A DNA stretch of 64,000 bases from Anaerolineae bacterium (lineage in GTDB: Bacteria > Chloroflexota > Anaerolineae > Aggregatilineales > Phototrophicaceae): NCBI GenBank assembly GCA_022843385.1, contig JALHNT010000012.1, positions 62,001-126,000 on the forward strand. Direction: 5' to 3'. A program made the position numbers and the translations under genes. Positions 33,735-43,767 of the stretch are shown here, piece after piece. Under the pieces are notes generated by a model. It saw only the letters and a list, made by a program, of their open reading frames with translations. It did no database searches and was not told where the DNA came from. Within the stretch, counting starts at the first letter, position 1, and each line of letters opens with the position of its first letter.

Positions 33735-34533
33735 GGTTCGCACCTCTGCCTATCAGACATTGATGCCACGAGTGTCGCACAAACCCCGCCCATCTTCCAC
33801 CGTTAATCCCATACCATCTTCAAAGCGCAGGCGGAGATGCTTGATTCGTCAGTAGTTGCGCTCAGGCATGTGGGCTGCTGTCTGATTCACACGATTCGTC
33901 AGATTCGTCAGATTCGCATCACTCCATTTTTCAATTCGCGAATCTTGCGCAGCCGTTTTCCCTCAAATGTTGTAAAAGGTGCAAGTGTTGCAACTGCAAG
34001 AACCCCGTTTTGTGCAACTCCCTGTTTTGTGTCGTCGTCGTCGTCGTCGGACAGACAAAGACACAAAGACATCAAGACCAACACAGAGGACACAGAGAAC
34101 ACAGAGTGAAAGCAGAGAGAATCTGCGCAAAATTCGTCAAAGTCGTCAAAGTCAAAACTGCATTTTGTGAACATTTCCCTCAATCCTGATTCAGAACCGT
34201 CGGGACGAACGATTGGGCGGGTGGTTCGTGAACCGGTGTGGCCTGCCACACCGCCTACGAGAAGATTACTCCCGATTGCCCCGTTACGGGTGAACTTTTG
34301 GTAAACTTTTTGGTACGACTTATGGCGAGTCGGCGCTAACCGTTTGGCGGGAGCGGATAGGTTAAGGGTGTCGGCGCGGGGTTAGAAAAGGGTTGAGAAA
34401 AATCGGGGTTGAGGGAGCATGATTCGGAGTATGTGCCAGCGTCAAAGACACGGTGGCTTGTTACCAGCGCTGAGGTGAGACATTATTGGTTGATAGGGCT
34501 ATCGGGTCAATCACAGTCAAGGGCAGGACAAAT
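33735..34533. repeat. Gene-free region with simple and compound short repeats
   Basis: About 800 bases without a credible gene. There are three tandem GATTCGTCA-like units (about 33892-33920), a run of CGTCGT (34029-34048), a tract of ACAAAGACACAAAGACATCA and ACACAGAGGACACAGAG type (34060-34110), and AATTCGTCAAAGTCGTCAAAG (34131-34155, two to three units). A 113-codon frame on the minus strand here is just translated repeat (runs of Asp, Ser, Leu, Cys). From 34250 to 34480 I see nothing notable. Confidence 0.6.
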
Positions 34534-34764
34534 ATGACAGATCAAAAATCGCAGCAAGACGAGGTTTTTGATTATCAGGTCACCAAAGACGGAAAGGTTC
34601 TCATCTACTGGAACAACCGGTTGGTCACGACCTTAGCCAACCAGAAAGCGCAAAAGTTCCTCAACCAGATCCGACAGGACGGCAGCGATGAGCAGCTCAT
34701 CATGGCACGGTTTACGGGTAACTTTAAGCGCGGCAACGAGCGTGATAACAAGCATAGCGATTAG
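34534..34764 (+). CDS. Small soluble protein of unknown function
   Basis: 76 residues from the ATG at 34534 (MTDQKSQQDEVFDYQVTKDG), preferred over an upstream start because AGGGCAGGACAA lies before it. It contains KVLIYWNNRLVTTLANQKAQ and ends in a charged tail (KRGNERDNKHSD). The central beta-strand plus helix pattern is seen in small conserved proteins of several bacterial phyla that I cannot name. No partner gene adjoins. Confidence 0.6.
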   Translation: MTDQKSQQDEVFDYQVTKDGKVLIYWNNRLVTTLANQKAQKFLNQIRQDGSDEQLIMARFTGNFKRGNERDNKHSD

Positions 34765-34844
34765 GATGGCGAGAGAAGATCATATCGTGGTCAGTGGTGA
34801 TTCTGCTTCAAGTATGGATTATGGATTCGCTACGGTTTTTAACA

Positions 34845-35045
34845 TCAATTTCTCGAAAACCAGGAAACAAACATAAACACCAATACACAAAGCATAAGAC
34901 CGCCCCTATAGTAGGTTATGTCTTTTTCTTTTCGCTGCAGGTCAGCCTTTAGCGATTCGATTTCAAGTCTAAGTCGATTAACTTCCTTTATCAGTTCTGA
35001 TGCTTCACTGGAATTGGGAAGTGATTCATTTGTTTGGGTTTGCAA
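34845..35045 (-). CDS. Small coiled-coil membrane protein
   Basis: 66 residues, starting at a TTG with AAGGAA about ten bases upstream. It has a heptad-like coiled coil (LIKEVNRLRLEIESLKADLQ) followed by one C-terminal membrane helix (GGLMLCVLVFMFVSWFS), the layout of a tail-anchored protein. It is isolated between two gaps. The unusual start codon lowers confidence. Confidence 0.45.
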   Translation of the reverse strand: MQTQTNESLPNSSEASELIKEVNRLRLEIESLKADLQRKEKDITYYRGGLMLCVLVFMFVSWFSRN

Positions 35046-35235
35046 GGGTTAAATTCCTTGTACCACTGGTATTTCGTTTTGCATTGTAACAAATCCCTGA
35101 ACGAGATTTCCACGAACCATCACATCAGATAAAAATAGCCTGATGAAGAGGCCAGGCAACAGCCTGAGTTACGCTACTCAGATTGTCATCAAACCTGTTG
35201 ATCTTTGTTCATGCGGTGTGGCATTCGCAGATGAT

Positions 35236-36165
35236 TCATCCATATCGAATGAACAAGTCAATAAATCCCGCGATCACGTAGATTACGAATAGCAGGATCA
35301 ATACGCCTATCAGCCTTAAGACAATCCGGATGGCGCGGGGTAAGCGCTCCCAAGTGGAAGGACCAACCTGGGCCAGAATGGTCTCCAGACCTTTCCAGGG
35401 GGCGTATTTCTCAAAGGCTTTGCCACTCATGACACTCCGTTCGTAGACTTCATTGACTCTCATACGACCATTGACCCGCCACTTGCCCATCGGCTTTTTG
35501 CTGGCCGGTATAAAGTTCAATTCATCTTTTCGCCGGACGATGAGCAACCGTCTATCTTTGCTTGCAACCACTGCCAGATTGTCAATCAGCCATATGCGCC
35601 ATAACAGGAGCTTTATCCATACTTCAATGACATTTTCTTCGCGTTTCAGTTTCCCCCGAATCAAGGCATTCCAGAGGTTATGATAAAGTGTCACCATGTT
35701 TTCAGGTGGTTGAGTGAACTGGAATTGGCGATAGTGGCGATAAAGCTGATAGGTCGTGTAAGTCCACCAAAGCTGTAGCACTCCAAACAACAGCGTCAAT
35801 ACCGCGTTGGCTATTGCTCCAATGTAAATGTTCCAGATTCCCGAAATCAACAGTAAGAGACTGAATCCCAGAAAGCGAGCATTTTTCTGATCAATCAGCG
35901 CCCAAAGGCTTTGCCCGACGATGAGCAGACCCACCACCAGTTGAATCAATCGAGGAATGGAAAAGAACGTGAAAACACCTGTGCCAGACCAGACGGTCAG
36001 CCCTCCCAGAACAAGATTAATCCAGCCATAACCCCGCAAATCACTTTTGCGCCGTTCAATGAGATATACATCACGGAGCGCAGCGTATTGGTCATCCGAC
36101 AAGTTGGTTAACTGAGCTTGCAGGCTGAGCGAATCTGAGGTCATGCCAGAGGTGGGTTGGTTCAT
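35236..36165 (-). CDS. Multi-span membrane protein of unknown function
   Basis: 309 residues from the ATG at 36165 (MNQPTSGMTSDSLSLQAQ); an ATG 16 codons earlier is possible. Four helices lie in the first half (GYGWINLVLGGLTVWSG, LIQLVVGLLIVGQSLWALI, FLGFSLLLLISGIWNIYIG and VLTLLFGVLQLWWTYTTY). A cytoplasmic basic domain (KDRRLLIVRRKDELNFIP) follows, then a last helix near the end (IGVLILLFVIYVIAGFIDL). No family recognised; it stands alone. Confidence 0.75.
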   Translation of the reverse strand: MNQPTSGMTSDSLSLQAQLTNLSDDQYAALRDVYLIERRKSDLRGYGWINLVLGGLTVWSGTGVFTFFSIPRLIQLVVGLLIVGQSLWALIDQKNARFLGFSLLLLISGIWNIYIGAIANAVLTLLFGVLQLWWTYTTYQLYRHYRQFQFTQPPENMVTLYHNLWNALIRGKLKREENVIEVWIKLLLWRIWLIDNLAVVASKDRRLLIVRRKDELNFIPASKKPMGKWRVNGRMRVNEVYERSVMSGKAFEKYAPWKGLETILAQVGPSTWERLPRAIRIVLRLIGVLILLFVIYVIAGFIDLFIRYG

Positions 36166-36251
36166 TGAGCATATTCCACGTTTTTCGTCGCTTGAATGAT
36201 AACATTGATTCAATCATCCAGGATAAATCTCAAGGACAAGTTGCGACAAAC

Positions 36252-36283
36252 AAAAAGGGGCAGCCCAAGCGGACTGCCCTTCT
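36252..36283 (-). terminator. Intrinsic terminator at the end of the sugar cluster
   Basis: Minus-strand hairpin AAGGGCAG / CTGCCCCTT with a GC-rich loop, followed by TTTTTG. It lies about 45 bases after the stop of the dehydrogenase at 36326 and ends the minus-strand carbohydrate cluster. Confidence 0.75.
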
Positions 36284-36294
36284 CGTTACACAGC

Positions 36295-36315
36295 GGACAC
36301 GGCGGTGCCATGTCC
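36295..36315. repeat. Short palindromic repeat, GGACA-GGC-GCC-TGTCC type
   Basis: Imperfect palindrome GGACACGGCGGTGCCATGTC followed by CCTAC. The same unit in reverse orientation occurs at 56560-56593 (GACATGGCACCGCCGTGCCC). It belongs to the family of short REP-like palindromes scattered between genes in this window. Confidence 0.6.
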
Positions 36316-36325
36316 CTACTTCAGC

Positions 36326-37522
<1,197 letters not shown>

Positions 37523-37541
37523 GAGGCAGCTCCTCTCAGTA

Positions 37542-37584
37542 GTCGATAGTCATCAGTCGATAGTCATCAGTCGATAGTCAATAG
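37542..37584. repeat. Tandem 14-base direct repeats
   Basis: Three near-identical AGTCGATAGTCATC units lie head to tail just before the dehydrogenase start region (upstream on the minus strand). Could be a regulator array or simply a repeat tract; no dyad symmetry is evident. Confidence 0.55.
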
Positions 37585-37608
37585 ACCAGCACGTGTGGGT
37601 GAGCGCCG

Positions 37609-37715
37609 CTGAGGGGTTATACAGGTTTACGCGGACACCCATTGGGTGTCCCTACGAACGAACCGATGATTGTAGGGACGGGCAACGGCCCGTCCACCAG
37701 AGCATAACCCCTCAG
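37609..37715. repeat. Palindrome split by a short insert (MITE-like, filled copy A)
   Basis: Terminal inverted repeats CTGAGGGGTTAT / ATAACCCCTCAG (12 of 12) enclose about 85 bases starting TACAGG and ending AGAGCA. Inside are two smaller palindromes, GGACACCCATTGGGTGTCC and GGACGGGCAACGGCCCGTCC. The outer arms match the undivided palindrome at 60438-60459, so this is the same target with an insert at its central TA. Confidence 0.7.
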
Positions 37716-37792
37716 ATCGTCTTACCCCTACATTTCAGCGCCTTCAGTGCGCTTCCCTTTCGGGCAGCCGGATGCTTAAGCATCTGGCCGCA

Positions 37793-37820
37793 GTAGGGGC
37801 GGTTCGCGAACCGCCCCTAC
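37793..37820. repeat. 28-base perfect palindrome, GTAGGGGCGGTTCG type
   Basis: A perfect palindrome whose half is GTAGGGGCGGTTCG. The same unit is at 43708-43739 (32 bases, perfect) and in a variant form at 59005-59027. It lies about 20 bases beyond the isomerase stop on the minus strand. The 320-base gap 37523-37842 otherwise holds the direct repeats and the split palindrome listed separately. Confidence 0.75.
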
Positions 37821-37842
37821 GTCTTTCTCTGTGCAAACCCGC

Positions 37843-38844
<1,002 letters not shown>

Positions 38845-38881
38845 GATGATCTCCTTCTCAAAAATGTTCTGTGTTCAGTTG

Positions 38882-39616
38882 TTAATCAGCGCCACTGGCG
38901 GCTGGCGCGGCTGCGGCGACGATCTGCGGGCGGGTATCGGCCAGCGTCTCGCGCACGATAAAGAATACCAGCAGAGCCGGGAACAGGCCAAAGACCACCA
39001 GGAATGGCAGCTCGACCTGGGTGAACGAGGCGGTGGCTTCGGCGGCGATCTCGGCCTTGCGTTCTTCGCTGTAGGAATTGAAGACGCGCTCACGGACTCC
39101 ATAGGGCGGCACCGGCGCGTTGGCGGAACTGCCACCGGCGACGATCAGCACCACGATGATGACGGCAGCGATGCCCGCCACGACATTCGGCACCATGCCG
39201 ATTTTGGGCAGCTTCAGCTCAAGCTGGCGCGACCCACCCAGCACATGACTCCACAGGATGAAGAGCAGCGTCGAGAAGAGCAGCAGCAGGAAGCCGTAGC
39301 GGTAAGGGACGAATGAGAACGGCTGGAACAGGAACACCACCCCCGACAGGATGCCAGCGATGATCGTCAGTTCCACCCGACCGTAGGTGCGCGGCGGTAT
39401 CTTGCCGTTGTAACGGATGGCGACCAGCGCGATGCACAGGATGAACAGCAGCAGGATGCCGACGAAAATGGCGAAGAAGGGGACGGCGTTGACGAGGACG
39501 CTGTTGCGGGCGTCGTCACCCAGGCTGGGCAGCAGCGCCGATACGATCACAGCGATGATGAAGGCGATGACGGCTGATCCCCCCAGCCCTTTGATCGGCC
39601 CGATGTACTTGTTCAT
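38882..39616 (-). CDS. Membrane protein of unknown function in the sugar cluster
   Basis: 244 residues with about six membrane helices (for example AVIAFIIAVIVSALLPSL, VPFFAIFVGILLLFILCIAL, GFLLLLFSTLLFILWSHVL, GIAAVIIVVLIVAGGSS and LPFLVVFGLFPALLVFFIV). A loop ERVFNSYSEERKAEIAAEA lies between the last two. It is not an ABC or MFS permease by any motif I can see. It sits 37 bases upstream of the isomerase on the same strand, so probably one transcript. The 5' side is repeat DNA. Confidence 0.72.
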   Translation of the reverse strand: MNKYIGPIKGLGGSAVIAFIIAVIVSALLPSLGDDARNSVLVNAVPFFAIFVGILLLFILCIALVAIRYNGKIPPRTYGRVELTIIAGILSGVVFLFQPFSFVPYRYGFLLLLFSTLLFILWSHVLGGSRQLELKLPKIGMVPNVVAGIAAVIIVVLIVAGGSSANAPVPPYGVRERVFNSYSEERKAEIAAEATASFTQVELPFLVVFGLFPALLVFFIVRETLADTRPQIVAAAAPAASGAD

Positions 39617-39659
39617 CCCAGATGCTCCCTGTAACCATCATTCAATTGTTTTCTCGTTG

Positions 39660-39835
39660 ATCCGCCGAGGGGTTAACCTCTGGCGGGCGGACGTGCCGTT
39701 GCACGTCCCTACACCCATCGAGTCGTTCGTAGGGACACCCAATGGGGTGTCCGTTCGTCAACCTCACCCCCCAGCCCCCTCTCCAATGGATTGGAGAGGG
39801 GGAGTCGAGCGGAGCGAGGCGGGGGTGAGATTTTG
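39660..39835. repeat. Composite palindromic repeat region
   Basis: From left to right: GAGGGGTTAACCTC (39667-39680, related to the empty palindrome at 60438), GGACGTGCCGTTGCACGTCC, GGACACCCAATGGGGTGTCC, then a long inverted repeat CCCCCTCTCCAAT-GG-ATTGGAGAGGGGG (39775-39802) enclosed by CTCACCCCCC / GGGGGTGAG. The same small palindromes appear inside the split elements at 37609 and 43802, here in opposite order. Confidence 0.7.
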
Positions 39836-39837
39836 TA

Positions 39838-40698
39838 TCACCCCGCCAGCAGGCGCTTGAGGAACTCCAGCCCGTTCTCCGCCAGTGCGTCCTGACTGCG
39901 CTCGAAGGGTCGCCAGATGGCGGCGGCGCGGGCGATGCTCTTGACCTTGTCGGTGAAGGACTCGATCACCACTGGGCCAGCGAAGTCGATGTCGCGCAGC
40001 GCCTGCCCAACCTCGCCCCAGGTGACGTTGCCGCTGCCGGGTGCGCCGCGGTCATTCTCGCAGGCGTGGAAGTGGCACAGGCGGGCTTTGCCGACCTTGC
40101 GGATGGCCGCGCCCAGCGATTTCTCTTCGATGTTCATGTGGAAGCTGTCGAGCATGACCTTGCACGAGGCATGGTTGACGCGGTCAATCACTTCAATCAC
40201 CTGATCGGCGGTATTGATGAAGCTGGTCTCGAAACGGTTGAGCGGTTCGATGCCCAGCACTACGCCGCTGTCGCCAGCGGCTTTCGCCAGGAGGCCGAGG
40301 TTCTGTACCAGCAGATCGACATCTTTAGCCCGATCAGCCGCCGTCTGCTGCCAGACGCGCCCGACTGCTGAGTAGATCGGCCCGACCAGGTTGGTGCCGC
40401 CCAGGGTGTGAGTCGCTTCGATGGCCTGGCGGATATAGGTCAGGCCGCTTTCGCGGATTTTCGCGTCTTCGTGGATCAGATCGCGGTCTGGCCCCATCGC
40501 GGCGCAGGTGGTGACGCCCAGGCCGTTATCCTTCAGGATTTGCGCCCCCACCTTGTAATCAAGATCACCGATGCCTTCCAGCGGCACTTCGAGAATATCG
40601 AAGCCCATCGCCTTGACGCGGGGAGCCAATGTTTTCAGTTCATCGGTGTTCAGGGGTGACACCCAGACCCAGCCATTCACGCCAAATCGGACTGCCAT
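39838..40698 (-). CDS. Sugar epimerase of the D-psicose/tagatose 3-epimerase type
   Basis: 286 residues from the ATG at 40698 (GGAGG five bases upstream; MAVRFGVNGWVWVSPLNTDE). Metal and substrate residues of this TIM-barrel family are recognisable: VLGIEPLNRFETSFINTADQ (Glu), CKVMLDSFHMNIEEKS (Asp, His), ARLCHFHACENDRGAPGSGN (His, Arg) and GPVVIESFTD (Glu). It epimerises ketoses at C3. Together with the second isomerase and the dehydrogenase it points to catabolism of a rare ketose or inositol-like compound. Confidence 0.9.
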   Translation of the reverse strand: MAVRFGVNGWVWVSPLNTDELKTLAPRVKAMGFDILEVPLEGIGDLDYKVGAQILKDNGLGVTTCAAMGPDRDLIHEDAKIRESGLTYIRQAIEATHTLGGTNLVGPIYSAVGRVWQQTAADRAKDVDLLVQNLGLLAKAAGDSGVVLGIEPLNRFETSFINTADQVIEVIDRVNHASCKVMLDSFHMNIEEKSLGAAIRKVGKARLCHFHACENDRGAPGSGNVTWGEVGQALRDIDFAGPVVIESFTDKVKSIARAAAIWRPFERSQDALAENGLEFLKRLLAG

Positions 40699-40725
40699 GT
40701 TTTCCTCCAAAAAAGTCTTTTGACC

Positions 40726-40860
40726 TCACCTGTTACCCTCACCCCTATCCCCTCTCCCTCAGGGCGAGGGGAACAAAGAGCGCCACTGAGTTTGGAAGTC
40801 CTTCTACATGAGGGAGAAGGATTTAGGATGAGGGTTAATTGCGTAAGGTGAGATTTATCG
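40726..40860. repeat. Intergenic inverted-repeat element of the CTCACC...GGTGAG type
   Basis: Starts ACCTCACC and ends AAGGTGAG; inside are CCCTCTCCCTCAGGGCGAGGGG and, farther on, TGAGGGAGAAGG and GATGAGGGTTA, which are inverted matches of CCTTCTCCCTCA and TAACCCTCATC style ends. Elements of this type are common between genes in many bacteria. It sits between the epimerase and the LysE-type gene. Confidence 0.55.
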
Positions 40861-40861
40861 A

Positions 40862-41506
40862 TTAGTTTTTCCCCCGGCTGGTCAGCGCCGCCGTCACCCC
40901 CAGGCCGATGTAGACCGTGCCAGTGATATAGCGCTGCACCTGAGCGAAGCGTTGATTGCCGCGCAGCCAGCCGGACAAACTGCTGGAGAGCAGCGCATAC
41001 GAGCCATCGGTCAGCAGCGCCAGCAGGATGAACACGATGCCGAGGCTCAGAATTTGCAGCGACAGGAATCCCCGCCCTGGATCGGCGAACTGGGGCAGGA
41101 AGGCGAAAAAGAACAGGGCCGTCTTGGGATTGAGCAGGTTGACGATAACCCCCTGGGCGTAGATGCGCTTGAGCGGCTCAGCAGCGATGGCGGCTGTCGT
41201 CAGCGCTTCGTCGCGGCTCATCCACTTGCGGATGCCGAGGTAGATCAGGTAGGCCGCCCCCAGGTATTTGACCAGATCGAACAGCAGCGCCGACGACAGC
41301 AGGATGGCCGACAGCCCCAGCGCCGCAGCCGAGGCATGAACCAGGGTGGCGGTCTGGATGCCCAGCACCGAGACCAGCCCAGCGGTGCGCCCCTGATCGA
41401 CGCTGCGGGTGACGATATACAGCACCGATGGCCCTGGCACGAGCAGCAGTGCCAGCGCCGCCGCGATGAACAGCGGCAGATTATCGAGGGGCAGCCAGGT
41501 CGTCAT
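40862..41506 (-). CDS. LysE/RhtB family exporter
   Basis: 214 residues with about six membrane helices. The family signature region is ALALLLVPGPSVLYIVTRSV (P-G-P near the N-terminus) and ends GVTAALTSRGK. These proteins export amino acids or, in some cases, sugars and their derivatives. The start overlaps the end of the ATPase gene by four bases, so it is co-translated with a carbohydrate importer, an unusual pairing that suggests overflow export of an intermediate. Confidence 0.88.
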   Translation of the reverse strand: MTTWLPLDNLPLFIAAALALLLVPGPSVLYIVTRSVDQGRTAGLVSVLGIQTATLVHASAAALGLSAILLSSALLFDLVKYLGAAYLIYLGIRKWMSRDEALTTAAIAAEPLKRIYAQGVIVNLLNPKTALFFFAFLPQFADPGRGFLSLQILSLGIVFILLALLTDGSYALLSSSLSGWLRGNQRFAQVQRYITGTVYIGLGVTAALTSRGKN

Positions 41507-42558
41507 TGAAGGCGCAGCCCATGTTCCAGATCGAAGAAGTGCAATTGATTGAGAGCGATGTCGAAGCGCACCGCGTCATTCAGCCGCAGCGTACTCGTCC
41601 CCGGCACGATGCTCAACAGGGTTTGCCCACCCACTTTCAAGTGAATGATCGACTCGACCCCCAGCGGTTCGACCAGCGCCACCTGCCCGGTGAAGGCACC
41701 TTCATCAGCCAGACGTATGTCCTCTGGTCGAATGCCGACCAGCAGGCGCTCCGGGATGCTGGCCGGGGCGGGAACGACGAGAGTGCTATCCTCAAGCTGG
41801 AGGCTGCCGTTGTGCCGGTCGGCGTGCATCAGGTTGATGCGCGGCGACCCGACCAACTGCGCCACCACCGTCGTAGCCGGGCGATCATAAATATCGAAGG
41901 GCGTGCCAATTTGAAGGATATGCCCGTCGTCCAGCACGGCGATGCGGTCGGCCATCGTCAGCGCCTCGATCTGGTCGTGGGTGACGAAGATGGTGGTGCT
42001 GTTCTGTGTTTTCTGGATGTGCTTCAATTCGATGCGCAGCGATTCGCGCAGTTTGGCATCCAGGTTGGAAAGCGGTTCATCCATCAGGAAGGCACGCGGT
42101 TCGCGGACAATCGCCCGTCCGATGGAGACGCGCTGCATCTCGCCGCCGGAGAGCCGGGCTGTCTTGCGTTCCAGCAGATGGGTGATCCGCAGGATTTCCG
42201 CCGCGCCAGTCACACGCTGTTTGATCTCGGCTTCTGCCAGATCACGCAGCGGCGAACGCAGCGGGAAAGCCAGGTTGTCATAGACCGACATATTGGGATA
42301 GAGCGAATACTGCTGAAAGACGAAGGCGACATCGCGCTCGGCGGGCGGCAGGTCATCGGCCAGCGTGCCATCGAGATAGACGTGACCGCTGCTCTGCTTC
42401 TCCAGCCCAGCGATGACGCGCAGGGTGGTGGTTTTGCCAGCCCCGGTCGGCCCCAGCAGGACGAAGAACTCACCATCCTTGATCTGAAGCGACACATCAT
42501 GCAGCGCGACGACTTCCTTAAAGTTTTTGTTGATGTTCTCCAGGCGAATGTTGCTCAT
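41503..42558 (-). CDS. MalK/UgpC-like ABC transporter ATP-binding protein 2
   Basis: 351 residues. Walker A is LGPTGAGKTTTLR, the Q-loop is VFQQYSLYPNMSVYDNLAF, the signature is LSGGEMQRVSIGRA and Walker B is RAFLMDEPLSNLD. A C-terminal TOBE regulatory domain follows (LVGIRPEDIRLADEG). It is paired with a different MalK-like gene directly upstream (4-base overlap), suggesting a heterodimeric ATPase as in glycerol-3-phosphate importers with GlpS/GlpT. The signature is slightly atypical (VSIGRA for VALARA). Confidence 0.93.
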   Translation of the reverse strand: MSNIRLENINKNFKEVVALHDVSLQIKDGEFFVLLGPTGAGKTTTLRVIAGLEKQSSGHVYLDGTLADDLPPAERDVAFVFQQYSLYPNMSVYDNLAFPLRSPLRDLAEAEIKQRVTGAAEILRITHLLERKTARLSGGEMQRVSIGRAIVREPRAFLMDEPLSNLDAKLRESLRIELKHIQKTQNSTTIFVTHDQIEALTMADRIAVLDDGHILQIGTPFDIYDRPATTVVAQLVGSPRINLMHADRHNGSLQLEDSTLVVPAPASIPERLLVGIRPEDIRLADEGAFTGQVALVEPLGVESIIHLKVGGQTLLSIVPGTSTLRLNDAVRFDIALNQLHFFDLEHGLRLQ

Positions 42559-43649
42559 GCTTGCCCATCCCGGCGCAGCGCCAATTCCGTCTCCGGATGA
42601 AAGAACCGCACCATCTTCGGGTCGAGGTCAAAGCGCACCATCTCGCTGATCTGGTAGCGCGCCTGCCGTCCGGCACGGGCGTGGATGATGGTGTCACGAT
42701 CCAGTTCCAGATGCAGCATGGTGTAGCCGCCGTGCAGGTCGGTGGCGTAGTTGGTGGCGTTGAGGGGCGCATCAGCCTTGACTTGTACCGCTTCGGGGCG
42801 GAAGCCGACGACGACGGTTTTGCCAGCGCCGATGTCTTTTTCCAGCGCCATTTTCCAGTCAGCCGGTACGCTGAGACGGTTATTGCCGGGCAGCAGGACT
42901 TTGCCCTCGGCGTAAGTGCCGCTGACCAGGTTCATGCCGGGGCTGCCGATGAAACGCGCCACGAACAGATTGGCGGGGTTGCTGTAGACTTCGGCGGGGC
43001 TGGCGGCCTGCTGCACCACCGCGTTGGACATGACCACGATCTTGTCGCCCATCGCCATCGCTTCGATCTGGTCGTGGGTGACGTAGACAGTGGTGGCATT
43101 CTGGTTAAGGTGAAGCTGCTTGATCTCGGCGCGCATCGTCTCGCGGAATTCGGCATCGAGCGCCCCCAGCGGTTCATCCATCAGGAAGGCTGCCGGACGC
43201 CGCACCAGCGCCCGCGCCAGCGCCACCCGCTGCTGATCGCCGCCGCTCAGGCTGCCAGGTCGCTGACTGAGCAGATGCCCGATTTGCAGCATGGTCGCCA
43301 CTTCATCAACGCGCTTTTTGATGTCGGCGCGCGCCACACTTTGTGCCTGAAGCGGGAAGGCGATGTTATCGCGGCAGGTCAGGTGCGAATAGAGGGCGAA
43401 GAACTGGAAGACGAAGGCGATGTCGCGCTCGCTGGGGTGCAGCCAGGTGACATCCTTGCCATCGAACAGGATGTTGCCGCCGCTGACGGCTTCCAGCCCG
43501 GAGATCATGCGCAGCGTGGTGGTCTTGCCACAGCCGGATGGCCCCAACAGGACGACGAACTCGCCGCTGTTGATGGTCAGGTCTAACGGTTTGACGGCGA
43601 AGGACTCGCCGAATTTCTTCTCGACACGACGTAATTCAATGGTTGCCAT
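42555..43649 (-). CDS. MalK/UgpC-like ABC transporter ATP-binding protein 1
   Basis: 364 residues. Walker A is LGPSGCGKTTTLR, the Q-loop is VFQFFALYSHLTCRDNIAF, the signature is LSGGDQQRVALARA and Walker B is AAFLMDEPLGALD, with a TOBE-type C-terminus (VVGFRPEAVQVKAD). It precedes and overlaps the second ATPase. The operon is broken from its permeases by 438 bases of repeat DNA, yet gene order (binding protein, two permeases, two ATPases) indicates one importer. Confidence 0.93.
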   Translation of the reverse strand: MATIELRRVEKKFGESFAVKPLDLTINSGEFVVLLGPSGCGKTTTLRMISGLEAVSGGNILFDGKDVTWLHPSERDIAFVFQFFALYSHLTCRDNIAFPLQAQSVARADIKKRVDEVATMLQIGHLLSQRPGSLSGGDQQRVALARALVRRPAAFLMDEPLGALDAEFRETMRAEIKQLHLNQNATTVYVTHDQIEAMAMGDKIVVMSNAVVQQAASPAEVYSNPANLFVARFIGSPGMNLVSGTYAEGKVLLPGNNRLSVPADWKMALEKDIGAGKTVVVGFRPEAVQVKADAPLNATNYATDLHGGYTMLHLELDRDTIIHARAGRQARYQISEMVRFDLDPKMVRFFHPETELALRRDGQA

Positions 43650-43707
43650 AATGATTTTCTATTCAGGTCTGATGCCAGGCGTCAGCCATTCTCCTCGGTC
43701 AATTTTC

Positions 43708-43739
43708 CTGTAGGGGCGGTTCGCGAACCGCCCCTACAG
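43708..43739. repeat. 32-base perfect palindrome, GTAGGGGCGGTTCG type
   Basis: A perfect palindrome with half-site CTGTAGGGGCGGTTCG. It is the longest copy of the unit also seen at 37793-37820 and 59005-59027. It can form a very stable hairpin in RNA. It stands just upstream of the first ATPase gene on the minus strand. Confidence 0.8.
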
Positions 43740-43767
43740 CGTAAATCCTGTCTTATTCACCCCACCA

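Noticed and set aside
33908..34249. Minus-strand frame of 113 codons with runs of Asp, Ser, Leu and Cys
   Set aside because: It is translated simple repeat DNA with no ribosome site or homologous pattern.
37542..37584. Possible CRISPR array
   Set aside because: The 14-base units are contiguous with no spacers; the same holds for the AGTTGTTAGTT tract at 56397.
39417..39860. Plus-strand frame of 147 codons reaching into repeats
   Set aside because: Half lies antisense to the membrane protein gene and half in palindromic repeats.
41506..43586. Two plus-strand frames of 364 and 341 codons
   Set aside because: Antisense of the two MalK-like ATPase genes.
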